The notes beneath the pieces are model-generated. The model searched no databases. It saw only the letters and a program-made list of their open reading frames with translations, and was not told the DNA's origin. A DNA stretch of 64,000 bases from Candidatus Saccharimonadota bacterium (GTDB lineage: Bacteria; Patescibacteriota; Saccharimonadia; Saccharimonadales; Saccharimonadaceae): contig CAJPOP010000002.1 in the NCBI GenBank assembly GCA_905372305.1, positions 1-64,000 of the forward strand, in the 5' to 3' direction. Each line of letters opens with the position of its first letter. Positions within the stretch are counted from its first letter, which is position 1. The translations under genes and the position numbers were made by a program. This document shows positions 46,834 to 55,406 of the stretch, piece by piece.

Positions 46834-46910
46834 TGGTACCCCGGGCAGGAGTCGAACCTGCAACCTTATCCTTAGGACGGATCTGCTCTATCCAGTTGAG
46901 CTACCGAGGC
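46834..46910 (-). tRNA. tRNA-Arg (anticodon CCU)
   Basis: A 77-base cloverleaf with acceptor GCCTCGG/CCGGGGT (terminal G-U), loop GTCCTAA giving anticodon CCT, and encoded CCA. TGG-TATAAT (46919-46924) is its extended -10. Confidence 0.92.
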
Positions 46911-46951
46911 ATATACTAATTATACCACGGCAGCCCTCAGGAAAGACCAGC

Positions 46952-47476
46952 CTAGCGCGTAAACTTCTCGTTTAGCATATGGTAATCCATCAGCTCTTCT
47001 TTATCGAACCAATGGGCAATTTCTTGGGCAGCTTCCTCTGGATCGCCAGACGCGTGAATCAAATTTGGCACGCCCTTTTGGCACTCATCCGCATACCCAA
47101 AACTCATGTGCGAATAATCGCCGCGAATCGTTCCCATGTCAGCCGCCTTTGGCTCAGTCGGACCAACAATTTTACGCACTAATTCCACCGCCTCAACGCC
47201 CTCAAATACCACAGCAACTACCGGACCGTTCATCATAAAATCAAGCGTGACGTTAAACGCATCTTCACCGCGGCGAGTCACCATCTTGCCGATATCTTCA
47301 TAATGATGATAGTAATGCTCCCGGTCTGGCGCTGCCATCTTAATTCCAACCATTTTTAATCCAACGCGTTCAAATCTTTGCAAAATCTCGCCGACAATCC
47401 CCCGCTGCACCGCATCGGGCTTGAAAACGACAAGCGTTCTCTCAACACCGCAATACTTTTTCTTACTATCCGCCAT
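46952..47476 (-). CDS. ndk: Nucleoside-diphosphate kinase
   Basis: The enzyme transfers gamma-phosphate between NTPs and NDPs through a phospho-His intermediate. The active-site His lies in NLIHASGDPEEA, with family motifs TLVVFKPDAVQRGIVGEI and GPTEPKAADMGTIRGDY. At 174 residues it is about 30 longer than E. coli Ndk, with an insert in the middle (YYHHYEDIGKMVTRRGEDAF). A GAGGAGA ribosome site precedes the ATG. Confidence 0.95.
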   Translation of the reverse strand: MADSKKKYCGVERTLVVFKPDAVQRGIVGEILQRFERVGLKMVGIKMAAPDREHYYHHYEDIGKMVTRRGEDAFNVTLDFMMNGPVVAVVFEGVEAVELVRKIVGPTEPKAADMGTIRGDYSHMSFGYADECQKGVPNLIHASGDPEEAAQEIAHWFDKEELMDYHMLNEKFTR

Positions 47477-47529
47477 ATGACATCTCCTCTGTTAACTTGT
47501 TACGCTATATAATATCAGAAATTGCTAAT

Positions 47530-47558
47530 TTGATAAACTTTACAGCGGCAAGTACAAT
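47530..47558 (+). promoter_or_regulatory. Promoter of the Xer recombinase gene
   Basis: TTGATA (47530-47535), a 17-base spacer and TACAAT (47553-47558), then 6 bases to the ATG. A leaderless mRNA is predicted. Confidence 0.75.
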
Positions 47559-47564
47559 AAGCAT

Positions 47565-48485
47565 ATGTTTATATCAGAAGCGTTAACCGATTTCTTGGAG
47601 CATTTAGAAGTTGAAGGCGGCCGCAGTCCAAAAACAATTGTTAATTATCAATTATATTTAGAGCGCTTCATAGATTTTGCCGGCGATATTACTGTTGACA
47701 AAATTACATCAGAAGTAATTCGCCGATATAGGCTTTGGCTTAATAGATACAAAAACGAAACGACAAACGAAGAGTTGTCTTTAATCACCCAAAGTTACCA
47801 CTTGATAGCTCTGCGCGGATTTTTAACCTATTTATCACGCCGGAATATTACATCTTTGGCTGCCGATAAAATCATCTTGCCTAAAACCATCAGAAAACAA
47901 GTTACGTTTTTACAATATGACGAAGTTGTACGAATGATAAATCAAATACCAACCGACACCGAAGCTGGTCTGCGCGATCGAGCAATCGTTGAATTATTGT
48001 TTTCCAGCGGTTTGCGAGTCTCGGAGCTGGTGAATTTGAATCGCGACCATATAAACTTATCACGGCGCGAGTTTATGGTGCGTGGAAAAGGCCAAAAAGA
48101 TCGTCCCGTTTTCATCTCAAAGAGCGCCGCCGAACATGTTTCATCGTATTTGGATGCCAGGACAGATAGTTTACCAGCCCTATTCTTAAGCTATAGCCGA
48201 AGAAATGCCACACCAAACCTATCAGGGGACTATAGACGGTTAAGCGCCCGCAGTATTCAGCGGATGATCAGCCAATATGCTCGGCTAGCCGGCATCACAA
48301 AACACGTCAGTCCGCACACTATGCGCCATAGTTTTGCCACTGATCTGCTGATGAACGGTGCAGATTTGCGATCAGTTCAGTCGCTACTGGGACATAGTAA
48401 TATATCTACCACGCAAGTTTACACCCATGTCACCGACCAACACCTTAAAGATATCCACGAACGGTTTCATAGCGATACTGACTAG
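47565..48485 (+). CDS. xerC: Tyrosine recombinase, XerC/XerD family
   Basis: The 306-residue protein has an N-terminal SAM-like core-binding domain (DFLEHLEVEGGRSPKTIVNY). The catalytic domain holds Arg (SSGLRVSEL), HxxR (HTMRHSFA), His (LLGHSNIS) and Tyr (TTQVYTHV). The length fits Xer enzymes that resolve chromosome dimers. No mobile-element partners lie nearby. Assignment to XerC or XerD is not possible from this window. Confidence 0.9.
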   Translation: MFISEALTDFLEHLEVEGGRSPKTIVNYQLYLERFIDFAGDITVDKITSEVIRRYRLWLNRYKNETTNEELSLITQSYHLIALRGFLTYLSRRNITSLAADKIILPKTIRKQVTFLQYDEVVRMINQIPTDTEAGLRDRAIVELLFSSGLRVSELVNLNRDHINLSRREFMVRGKGQKDRPVFISKSAAEHVSSYLDARTDSLPALFLSYSRRNATPNLSGDYRRLSARSIQRMISQYARLAGITKHVSPHTMRHSFATDLLMNGADLRSVQSLLGHSNISTTQVYTHVTDQHLKDIHERFHSDTD

Positions 48486-48487
48486 GT

Positions 48488-49642
48488 CTAATAAGGCTTG
48501 CATTCTCCGTAAGAATGCCCTGAATCAGTTACCGAAAAATCTTTACAGAGACTATTAAGCAGCTCTATGGCGTTATCTGGATAAGCAAAATCGTCGCCAA
48601 TTTGCAGCCTCGCCTCGACCCGCCTGAACAAATTGCTTGCTCGTCCGGTTGAATCGACTGCTGGCTGCACGCCGTCAAACGACACTATCGAATGTCCGTT
48701 TTTTAAGGAAACTTTAACGCTGGCTCCCTTATATATTGAATTTAACCGCAAAAATGCATTTGCGCTGGCGCTTCTGGTTATAGTACCGACATTTATAGAA
48801 GCCTTACAGGCGTACGTGCCAGAAAATCGAAAACTTTTACTGCAAGTAGTTATACTTACATCATTATCGTGAGCGTGTCCGTCAGTTGCTCGCGGATGAG
48901 CTGAGGCTGTTAATGACGTACCATTTTCCAGCAATGCGCCAGGAATGTCGCTTCTCGGTACATACGGACGCAGGAACATCGTTGAACCAGTCTTGTCTAA
49001 TTGTTCTAAATTAAATGATTCACCGGGATTAATTATTTGGGTGCGCATAAGCGACGGGGTACTAGCTCCCCACGTACTTTTGTTATACAAAAGACCAGTC
49101 ATACTACTCTCGTTCGCCGGAGAAGTGGCGTCTTCCCCAGAATTACCCTCGTCATCCCTTTTATACCACTCGATTACCACCGTATCAAAATCACCAGTAG
49201 CCCTTAAGGGTATAACTTGCGACTTATCCTCGACAGCCTTATATATAAAATCCTTAGTGTTCATGGCTATTTTTACGCAGGTATAGGCCTGGTCAAACAC
49301 CTGGCCAGTAGATAGAGTTCCAGATTTAACAATAGTTTCCGTGTCAGAAGCTCCATTCACTACGCCAGATCTTCTGATAACATTACAGGCGTCTCCAAAA
49401 TTGACCAATGCCTGTGCAGCAGCAGTATTCCCAGTTTGAGCAGCACGCACCACCCGTTTGGCATCCTCAACGCCCGCCAAAGCAGCGTCGTAGGCGCCTT
49501 GCGATAAATTATTGTTTGTCGCCTGCTGCTGATCAAGGATCATCAACTTGATAAAACCAACTGTCAGTACGGTCAATAGTAATGTTGCAAAAATCACCGC
49601 AAATAGCGACGCCGCACCGCGCTGTTTATGTGTATTAGCCAT
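48488..49642 (-). CDS. PilX-like type IV pilus minor component
   Basis: ATG 49642 (MANTHKQRGAASLFAVIFATLLLTVLTVGF) has GAGGA upstream and overlaps the previous gene by 8 bases; the TTG at 49663 is rejected. The 384-residue protein has the PilX N-terminal helix (RGAASLFAVIFATLLL) without a classic prepilin Glu. A large secreted domain with several Cys follows. Last of four minor pilus genes; converges on the Xer gene with a 2-base gap. Confidence 0.8.
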   Translation of the reverse strand: MANTHKQRGAASLFAVIFATLLLTVLTVGFIKLMILDQQQATNNNLSQGAYDAALAGVEDAKRVVRAAQTGNTAAAQALVNFGDACNVIRRSGVVNGASDTETIVKSGTLSTGQVFDQAYTCVKIAMNTKDFIYKAVEDKSQVIPLRATGDFDTVVIEWYKRDDEGNSGEDATSPANESSMTGLLYNKSTWGASTPSLMRTQIINPGESFNLEQLDKTGSTMFLRPYVPRSDIPGALLENGTSLTASAHPRATDGHAHDNDVSITTCSKSFRFSGTYACKASINVGTITRSASANAFLRLNSIYKGASVKVSLKNGHSIVSFDGVQPAVDSTGRASNLFRRVEARLQIGDDFAYPDNAIELLNSLCKDFSVTDSGHSYGECKPY

Positions 49643-50366
49643 TTGTCCTCGCAATCGTTTCAAACTTATTTATTGCACAAAATTGTATATTTTCTTCATC
49701 GTCAGACGGCGGCTTGCATTGTTGATTAACTGTATTTATCTCACCTATCCTATTCGTACCGATCGTCAAGCTTATTTTATACAACTCCTCGGCATCATTT
49801 CCAGAGGTAATTTTATTAATCTCAAACGAATGAACGCCTAAAGTATCTTCTCCTAATCCTTTTAATAGCTCTGTAGAATCGCTCTTTTTTATCACATACG
49901 GATACTTGCTGGCAGATGATTCAGTTTTTCTGCAGAGATTACCGCCAGAGTCAGCCACGCGCACAAAGTTAATCGCTTCGCCAGAATCATACTTCACCAA
50001 ATCCGGCCGGGAAGCTGCATCATCCACAGCATCATTCCAGACATAAGAATAATAACCTAGACAAATCCGACCGCCAGTTTTTCCGGAAGCAGACTTATGT
50101 TCAATAATATTTCCCGACATATCTGCCGGATCGGCACCCAAATTAATCTTCTGCGAATTAGCTTGAAGAAAATCGCGGCGAAGATTATCGCTAATATCGC
50201 GACCCGCTTGATTGATACTTCTTAAAATCGTACCTCTGTTATATAGCCTTCCCGACTGAATTGCCGTGAGAGCAATTGCCAGAAGCAGTACCGATACAAA
50301 CACCATCGCCAGCATCAGCTCGACGAGCGTAAACCCTTTCTTATCATAACTATGCATCGTTATCAT
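49635..50366 (-). CDS. PilW-like type IV minor pseudopilin
   Basis: The 243-residue protein carries a class III prepilin signal KKGFTLVELMLAMVFVSVLLLA: cleavage after Gly, Glu at +5. A secreted domain follows. ATG 50366 has GTGAGG 5 bases upstream and overlaps the PilV-like stop. In PilW-type pseudopilins this domain helps prime the pilus tip. Confidence 0.82.
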   Translation of the reverse strand: MITMHSYDKKGFTLVELMLAMVFVSVLLLAIALTAIQSGRLYNRGTILRSINQAGRDISDNLRRDFLQANSQKINLGADPADMSGNIIEHKSASGKTGGRICLGYYSYVWNDAVDDAASRPDLVKYDSGEAINFVRVADSGGNLCRKTESSASKYPYVIKKSDSTELLKGLGEDTLGVHSFEINKITSGNDAEELYKISLTIGTNRIGEINTVNQQCKPPSDDEENIQFCAINKFETIARTNG

Positions 50367-50907
50367 ACAACCTCACGATCGTCCCCATAGTCGTTGGCGC
50401 CGCACCGCTAGGACCATACCAGCAGGCTTGAATATACGCGTCATAATGCCTACTTCCTTTTGTTAATTGAATAGATACCCCGTACGCCTTGGCGCCTTCA
50501 ACCTTGGCATAAGTTTCTGGATTTTCATAATGGCTGGCATCGCCTTTTACAATATTTTTTCCGCTGGGACGTAAGAAAAAGCTATTGCGCGCATCGCCGC
50601 ACGAACCGCCGTTGCTGCCAACTACCTGTTGCACTTCGCCAGATCCTTTCAAATTTTCGCGTAAAATATTTTTCCACAGCGAAGCATAGGTTGCATCATT
50701 ACTGCCTGTTTTATCATGAATATAGCGCAGCATTTCTGCTTGCGAATCGATTTGCTGGCGCACTAGGGTGATTTCTAGCGATTGCTGCGCAATTGCCACG
50801 CCCTTATTCATAATCGAAATCGCCCCAACAGCAACCATACTAAATATTGTCACAGCGAAAACTACCTCGACAATCGTATCTCCGCGATTAAACATGCTCC
50901 TACCCAT
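50350..50907 (-). CDS. PilV-like type IV minor pseudopilin
   Basis: ATG 50907 (MGRSMFNRGDTIVEVVFAVTIFSM) overlaps the upstream stop by 8 bases and has AGAGG upstream; the longer frame is rejected. The 185-residue product has a prepilin-type N-terminus RGDTIVEVVFA, with Asp where Phe is usual at +1. A secreted domain with two Cys follows. Confidence 0.78.
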   Translation of the reverse strand: MGRSMFNRGDTIVEVVFAVTIFSMVAVGAISIMNKGVAIAQQSLEITLVRQQIDSQAEMLRYIHDKTGSNDATYASLWKNILRENLKGSGEVQQVVGSNGGSCGDARNSFFLRPSGKNIVKGDASHYENPETYAKVEGAKAYGVSIQLTKGSRHYDAYIQACWYGPSGAAPTTMGTIVRLYDNDA

Positions 50908-51577
50908 TGCTACAGCCTCTCGCATTACCAACAGTTATAGCATCGGCAGATCCGGCACGCCGCGGCAAAAACACCGAAAGACGCTCGCCAGACATCCAGC
51001 CGTCATCGTAAACGCAAATTTCATTATCAGAGACAGTGCTGTCTGAAAATGCCTTGGATATATTAGTATTAGAAAAACGACTGTTGAATAATTTTACTTG
51101 CAAGCCGCCAGATTCTGGATCACGGTACATAAGCACCGAAATATTAGTATTAGAGTTCGCCAATTTAGTTTTAGCACCCCAATTCACTTGATAAGAGGCA
51201 GATTCGCCAAGCGCATACTTCCAGGACGAACCCGCTTTAGAGTAAAGCCCATAAACTGGATAAGATTGATATCTGTCACCGGCATGATCGCCATCAGCAG
51301 CTGTTTCAATATATCTACCCAAAATTACACATTCGGATTGCCCTCGATTCGTATCGCCGCCGCCAATTGGACACTTGCCAAAATTGCGGTCATTTTCCAC
51401 GTTAATAACTTGCGAATATTGGGAGCGCAAATAATTAGCAAAAGATTGCACAGAATCGCGGTACTGCTGGCGTTGAACAGCAGTACTAGCACCAACCAGC
51501 AGAGAAATCGCAAAGAATCCAGAGACAGCCAAAAACAGCGTCACTTCAATAATTGTAAATCCGTCTTGGCGTTTCAT
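50900..51577 (-). CDS. GspH/FimT-like minor pseudopilin
   Basis: The 225-residue protein has the prepilin signal RQDGFTIIEVTLFLAVSGFFAISLL and a secreted domain with Cys pairs. First of the four minor pseudopilins. TATAAT ends 11 bases before the ATG, so the leader is only a few bases. Confidence 0.8.
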   Translation of the reverse strand: MKRQDGFTIIEVTLFLAVSGFFAISLLVGASTAVQRQQYRDSVQSFANYLRSQYSQVINVENDRNFGKCPIGGGDTNRGQSECVILGRYIETAADGDHAGDRYQSYPVYGLYSKAGSSWKYALGESASYQVNWGAKTKLANSNTNISVLMYRDPESGGLQVKLFNSRFSNTNISKAFSDSTVSDNEICVYDDGWMSGERLSVFLPRRAGSADAITVGNARGCSNG

Positions 51578-51608
51578 AACTTACTCTAATTATAGCATAG
51601 GCGGTTTG

Positions 51609-52490
51609 CTAAAGAATAAATTGATACCAATTCAAAATACTTTCAGAAAACAGCCAGACTATCAAAAATCCAGCGATCAACAATGGGCCAAAAGATATCC
51701 TGGAATTGCCGCGAAGTTTGCCTGTTAACATTGATGGAAGCACCAAAATTGTGCCGATAAGATTGGCAGCAAACAAGGCCGCAAATGCCAGCAGCCAGTT
51801 TCCTAAAAATAACGATAGACCTAAGCCAAGCTTAACATCGCCAAAACCGACCCACGTTTTATCCTCGCCATAACGCGCTTTTGAAAACAAATACAACAGC
51901 AAATAAATACCACTCAGTACAAAAACCGCGCCTAGAAGAGAAGTCAGCGTACTAGTAAAATCAGACGATAGGTATAATTTTACGCTAGCGAAAACTGCGC
52001 CTAGAACAATAAACGGAATATTAATAATATCTGGCAGTAATAACCACCTCAGGTCGTAAACAAACAAAATTGCCAGCAGCACCAGCGCCGCCAACCACAA
52101 AGCCAGCATCATAATTTGCCAAAAACTAGCAAGCGGCATCGGCCACAGGACGACCGACAATACAAATAGTGCAGCCATACCAGCCTCTAATAAAAACTCC
52201 GTCCAGCCGATAAATTTTTTACAATAACGGCACTTACCGCGTAGCGACAGCCAGCTAACCAGCGGAATCAAGTCGTACCACGCTAGCACATGACCGCAAG
52301 ACAAGCAGCGCGACCGGTCCTTAGACGTTTTCTTAATAAGCGGAGATAGTTTTTTTAACTCCTTTGCGCTAACTTTTTCGCCAGCCTTTTTATCTTCGAC
52401 AAGCTGGCGAGCCCGTAAACGCCAAACCTGCGCACCAGCAAAGCTGCCGAACGCCGCACCCAATATTCCAATCAGAATCAACCTTACCAT
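51609..52490 (-). CDS. pilD: Prepilin peptidase
   Basis: The 293-residue polytopic aspartic protease processes prepilins and may methylate their N-termini. The N-terminal domain has the four-Cys zinc site (CLSCGHVLAWYDL... CRYCKKFIGWTEF). The A24 domain has the conserved GFGDVKLG Asp motif. About 30 extra charged residues precede the zinc site. TACCAT lies 7 bases before the ATG (leaderless), directly after the pilin terminator. Confidence 0.93.
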   Translation of the reverse strand: MVRLILIGILGAAFGSFAGAQVWRLRARQLVEDKKAGEKVSAKELKKLSPLIKKTSKDRSRCLSCGHVLAWYDLIPLVSWLSLRGKCRYCKKFIGWTEFLLEAGMAALFVLSVVLWPMPLASFWQIMMLALWLAALVLLAILFVYDLRWLLLPDIINIPFIVLGAVFASVKLYLSSDFTSTLTSLLGAVFVLSGIYLLLYLFSKARYGEDKTWVGFGDVKLGLGLSLFLGNWLLAFAALFAANLIGTILVLPSMLTGKLRGNSRISFGPLLIAGFLIVWLFSESILNWYQFIL

Positions 52491-52504
52491 AACTAGTATG
52501 GTAG

Positions 52505-52540
52505 CAAAAAATAACAGCCCCGTAAACCGAAGCTGTTATT
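52505..52540 (-). terminator. Terminator of the pilin gene
   Basis: AATAACAGC/GCTGTTATT (9 bp) with a TTTTTT tail on the minus strand. It separates the pilin gene from pilD and may end the long pilM-to-pilin transcript. Confidence 0.82.
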
Positions 52541-52567
52541 ATATAAATTGACTTTCGCTATTCCTGA

Positions 52568-53026
52568 TTATTGATTATCCTGGCAATAAATACCGCTACC
52601 CTCCAATTTGATACGAACAGCTACAGCGCGCTTCTTTGATCCTGCTGAAGTAAACTCCTCGCCGTTACACTTCTTCTGGGTAGCATATATTATATGCGAC
52701 GTAGAAGGATTTCCACTAAACCCTACCGTATAGTTATTACCAGACTGCGGATCGACAAATTCGCCGGAACTCCGTTTCATATAATTATCTAAGAACCTCT
52801 TCATGTCATCTGGATTGGCAGCCGGCACCCGGCCACCATTATTTGTTTGATAGCTGTTAACTTGCGACATAAAACGCGAAATATCGCTGCGCCGCTGGCT
52901 ATCGCGCTGACCGCGCTGCAAAGCTGGCAGTGCCACAAACACCATCAAAAAGATAAGTCCGGCAATCGCTAAGACTAAAACAACTTCGATGATAGTAAAT
53001 CCTTTTTTGTTCTGTTGAGTGATCAT
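52568..53026 (-). CDS. Major type IV pilin
   Basis: ATG 53026 (MITQQNKKGFTIIEVVLVLAIAGLIFLMVF) follows AAAGGTGG; the upstream GTG is rejected. The 152-residue protein has a short leader cut after Gly, Glu at +5, the helical spine and a globular domain with two Cys (KKCNGEE... GIYCQDN) that probably form the D-region disulfide. Confidence 0.88.
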   Translation of the reverse strand: MITQQNKKGFTIIEVVLVLAIAGLIFLMVFVALPALQRGQRDSQRRSDISRFMSQVNSYQTNNGGRVPAANPDDMKRFLDNYMKRSSGEFVDPQSGNNYTVGFSGNPSTSHIIYATQKKCNGEEFTSAGSKKRAVAVRIKLEGSGIYCQDNQ

Positions 53027-53109
53027 GAAAATTTCCACCTTTCTATGATCTTTTTTATTAATTTACGCTTAACGCTTACGTTTATGATACACATAAAAGC
53101 CAAATTTGT

Positions 53110-54321
53110 CTATATATGTATGTTATTAACCAGGCTGTAAATAGGAAATAGAATCGCCCCAACCATAAGAGCCGCCACCAAGGCTAAGAACACCATCAAA
53201 ATCGGCTCAATTGCTGTTGAAATTGCACGGATTTCTTCGTCTAATTCGTTTTCGTAGACTTGGGCAGTCTTACCCATCATTTCGTCAATTTTACCCGACT
53301 GTTCGCCAATTTTAATCATTTGCGGCACCATAACCAAGAAATAATCCTCATTTTTCAAGGCAGTAGAAAGCGCCTTGCCGCCCTTCACTTTATCCGCTGC
53401 ATGATGAATACTCTGTTTAATCACCACATTATTAACTGCGTCGCTGGTAATTTTTAGCATATCCAGCATCGGCACGCCGGTACTTAATAGCGTCTGCCCT
53501 GTCCGCGTAAACCGCGCCATATACAGCTTGCGAAACATCCCCTTAAAAAGCGGTATATTAAGCTTAAGCGTATCCTTAGCCTTGATACCAGGTTCAGTTT
53601 TCAGATACTGAACTAAAAAGTAAATTCCCACGCCGCCAATTAGTAAAAGTATCCACCAAAAATTAGTAAAGAAATTAGCCGTTCCAACCATAATGAGCGT
53701 TGGTAGCGGCAAGTCTTTATTCAAATCGTCATACAACTGCTCAACTTGCGGCACCACCGTCAGGAGCATAAAAGCCACCACCATAATGATAACTATCAAA
53801 ACAATAATCGGATAGGTCATCGCACCGCGAATCTTACTTATCATAGCGGCGTCTTTTTCTTGCTGAGCAGACAAACGCTTCAACGCCTCGTCCATCGTTC
53901 CCGAAGCTTCGCCCGCTGAAACCAGCGCAATGTAAACTTTATCAAAAACTTCCGGATGCTTGCCGAAAGCATCAGACAGCGATTTCCCGCCTTCAACATC
54001 AGACAGAACCTCCTGAGCAATTTCCCGCATTTTTTTGTTAGCCGTTTGCTCCTGAACGGTATTTAAGCTCTGAGCCAGCGGCAAACCAGCGCCAATCAGC
54101 GTCGCCAGCTGGCGCGTAAAAATGATTTTATCTTTACTGGTAATTCTATTCGACCAGCGCGCGAAAAAACCCGCTTTTTCGTCCTGCAACTCAATTTTTA
54201 ACGGCGCAAAACCCTGTTCGGTAAGCAACTTAGCAGCAGCATTCTCGCTTTCTGCCTGAACAGTTGATTTGACTATTTTATTATTAGCGCTATCTCTGGC
54301 TTCATACGTATATTTTTTCAT
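53110..54321 (-). CDS. pilC: Type IV pilus inner-membrane platform protein
   Basis: The 403-residue polytopic protein has two GspF repeats, each with the signature form FTRQLATLIGAGLPLAQSL and FTRTGQTLLSTGVPMLDML. It anchors the PilB and PilT motors. GAGGGGG ribosome site; 3 bases after pilT. Confidence 0.93.
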   Translation of the reverse strand: MKKYTYEARDSANNKIVKSTVQAESENAAAKLLTEQGFAPLKIELQDEKAGFFARWSNRITSKDKIIFTRQLATLIGAGLPLAQSLNTVQEQTANKKMREIAQEVLSDVEGGKSLSDAFGKHPEVFDKVYIALVSAGEASGTMDEALKRLSAQQEKDAAMISKIRGAMTYPIIVLIVIIMVVAFMLLTVVPQVEQLYDDLNKDLPLPTLIMVGTANFFTNFWWILLLIGGVGIYFLVQYLKTEPGIKAKDTLKLNIPLFKGMFRKLYMARFTRTGQTLLSTGVPMLDMLKITSDAVNNVVIKQSIHHAADKVKGGKALSTALKNEDYFLVMVPQMIKIGEQSGKIDEMMGKTAQVYENELDEEIRAISTAIEPILMVFLALVAALMVGAILFPIYSLVNNIHI

Positions 54322-54324
54322 ATA

Positions 54325-55395
54325 TTACCCCCTCATCAAACGCTCGAATTCCGTTAAATCAACCGCAAATTCGCGAGCGCTATCATACGTAATTGTACCG
54401 TTTTGTACCAAATTGACCAAAGTTCTGTCCATCGTCTGCATTCCTTGGTCGGCACCAGTCTGAATCACCGCGTCTAACTGGTGCGACTTACCTTCGCGAA
54501 TAATATTACGAACTGCCGGGTTGGCGATCAACACTTCCGCTGCCACAACTCGTCCGCCGCCAATTGACGGCACTAGTCGCTGCGAACAAATTGCCATCAG
54601 AATATTGCTGAGCTGCGCCCGGATCTGCGGCTGCTGATGCGGTGGAAAAACGTCAATCATACGATCAACCGATTGTGCTGCCGAGTTGGTGTGCAACGTC
54701 GCGAACACCAAGTGCCCGGTTTCAGCAATGGTAATCGCCGCCGAAATCGTCTCGAGGTCGCGCATCTCGCCGATTAACACCACGTCCGGGTCTTGGCGAA
54801 GGCTGGAGCGCAGCGCCGCCGAGAATGAATAGGTATCATAATGAACTTCGCGCTGCACCACTACCGATTTTTTCGACTTGTGCGTAAACTCGATTGGGTC
54901 TTCAATAGTAATGATATGCTGCGATTTTTCAGAGTTAATCTTATCAACCAGCGCCGCCAGAGTCGTCGATTTACCAGAGCCAGTCGGCCCAGTCACCAGT
55001 ACCAAACCGCGCGGAAAGTCAGCAAAGGTATTAACAACCGGAGGCATGCCCAGCTCGGTTGCCGACTTAATCTCATTTGGAATCAAACGCAAAGCCGCCG
55101 CCAGGTTGCCGCGTTCATGAAAGGCATTCACCCGGAATCGCCCTAACGTACCGAAGGCAAACGAAAAGTCAAATTCCTTATCTTTTAGCAAAATCTGGCG
55201 CTGATCTTCGTCAAGAATCTGAAACACTAGCCGCTCTACCGCGGGCTCGTCCAGCGGCTGAGTTCCCGCAGCTGGCATTAGCGACCCGTCAATCCTTAGC
55301 ATTGGCGGCAAGCCAACCTGAATATGAAGGTCTGAAGCCCGCTTCTTTACCACTTCTTCTAGCAAAATCTCGATTCGTAATTCTTGATTATTCAT
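54325..55395 (-). CDS. pilT: Pilus retraction ATPase
   Basis: The 356-residue hexameric ATPase depolymerises pili. Walker A GPTGSGKST, Asp-box DPDVVLIGEMRD, His-box TGHLVFATLHT and the PilT C-terminal AVRNIIREGK (variant of AIRNLIRE) are present. Retraction implies twitching or DNA pulling. GGAGG ribosome site. Confidence 0.95.
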   Translation of the reverse strand: MNNQELRIEILLEEVVKKRASDLHIQVGLPPMLRIDGSLMPAAGTQPLDEPAVERLVFQILDEDQRQILLKDKEFDFSFAFGTLGRFRVNAFHERGNLAAALRLIPNEIKSATELGMPPVVNTFADFPRGLVLVTGPTGSGKSTTLAALVDKINSEKSQHIITIEDPIEFTHKSKKSVVVQREVHYDTYSFSAALRSSLRQDPDVVLIGEMRDLETISAAITIAETGHLVFATLHTNSAAQSVDRMIDVFPPHQQPQIRAQLSNILMAICSQRLVPSIGGGRVVAAEVLIANPAVRNIIREGKSHQLDAVIQTGADQGMQTMDRTLVNLVQNGTITYDSAREFAVDLTEFERLMRG

Positions 55396-55406
55396 ATTTC
55401 CTCCTT

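Noticed and set aside
47565..48485. Xer-like recombinase as a sign of an integrated mobile element
   Set aside because: No attachment-site repeats, phage or conjugation genes flank it; length and motifs fit chromosomal Xer enzymes.
53065..53090. Tandem ACGCTTA motif upstream of the pilin gene
   Set aside because: Only two short copies are present and there is no evidence that it is a regulatory site.
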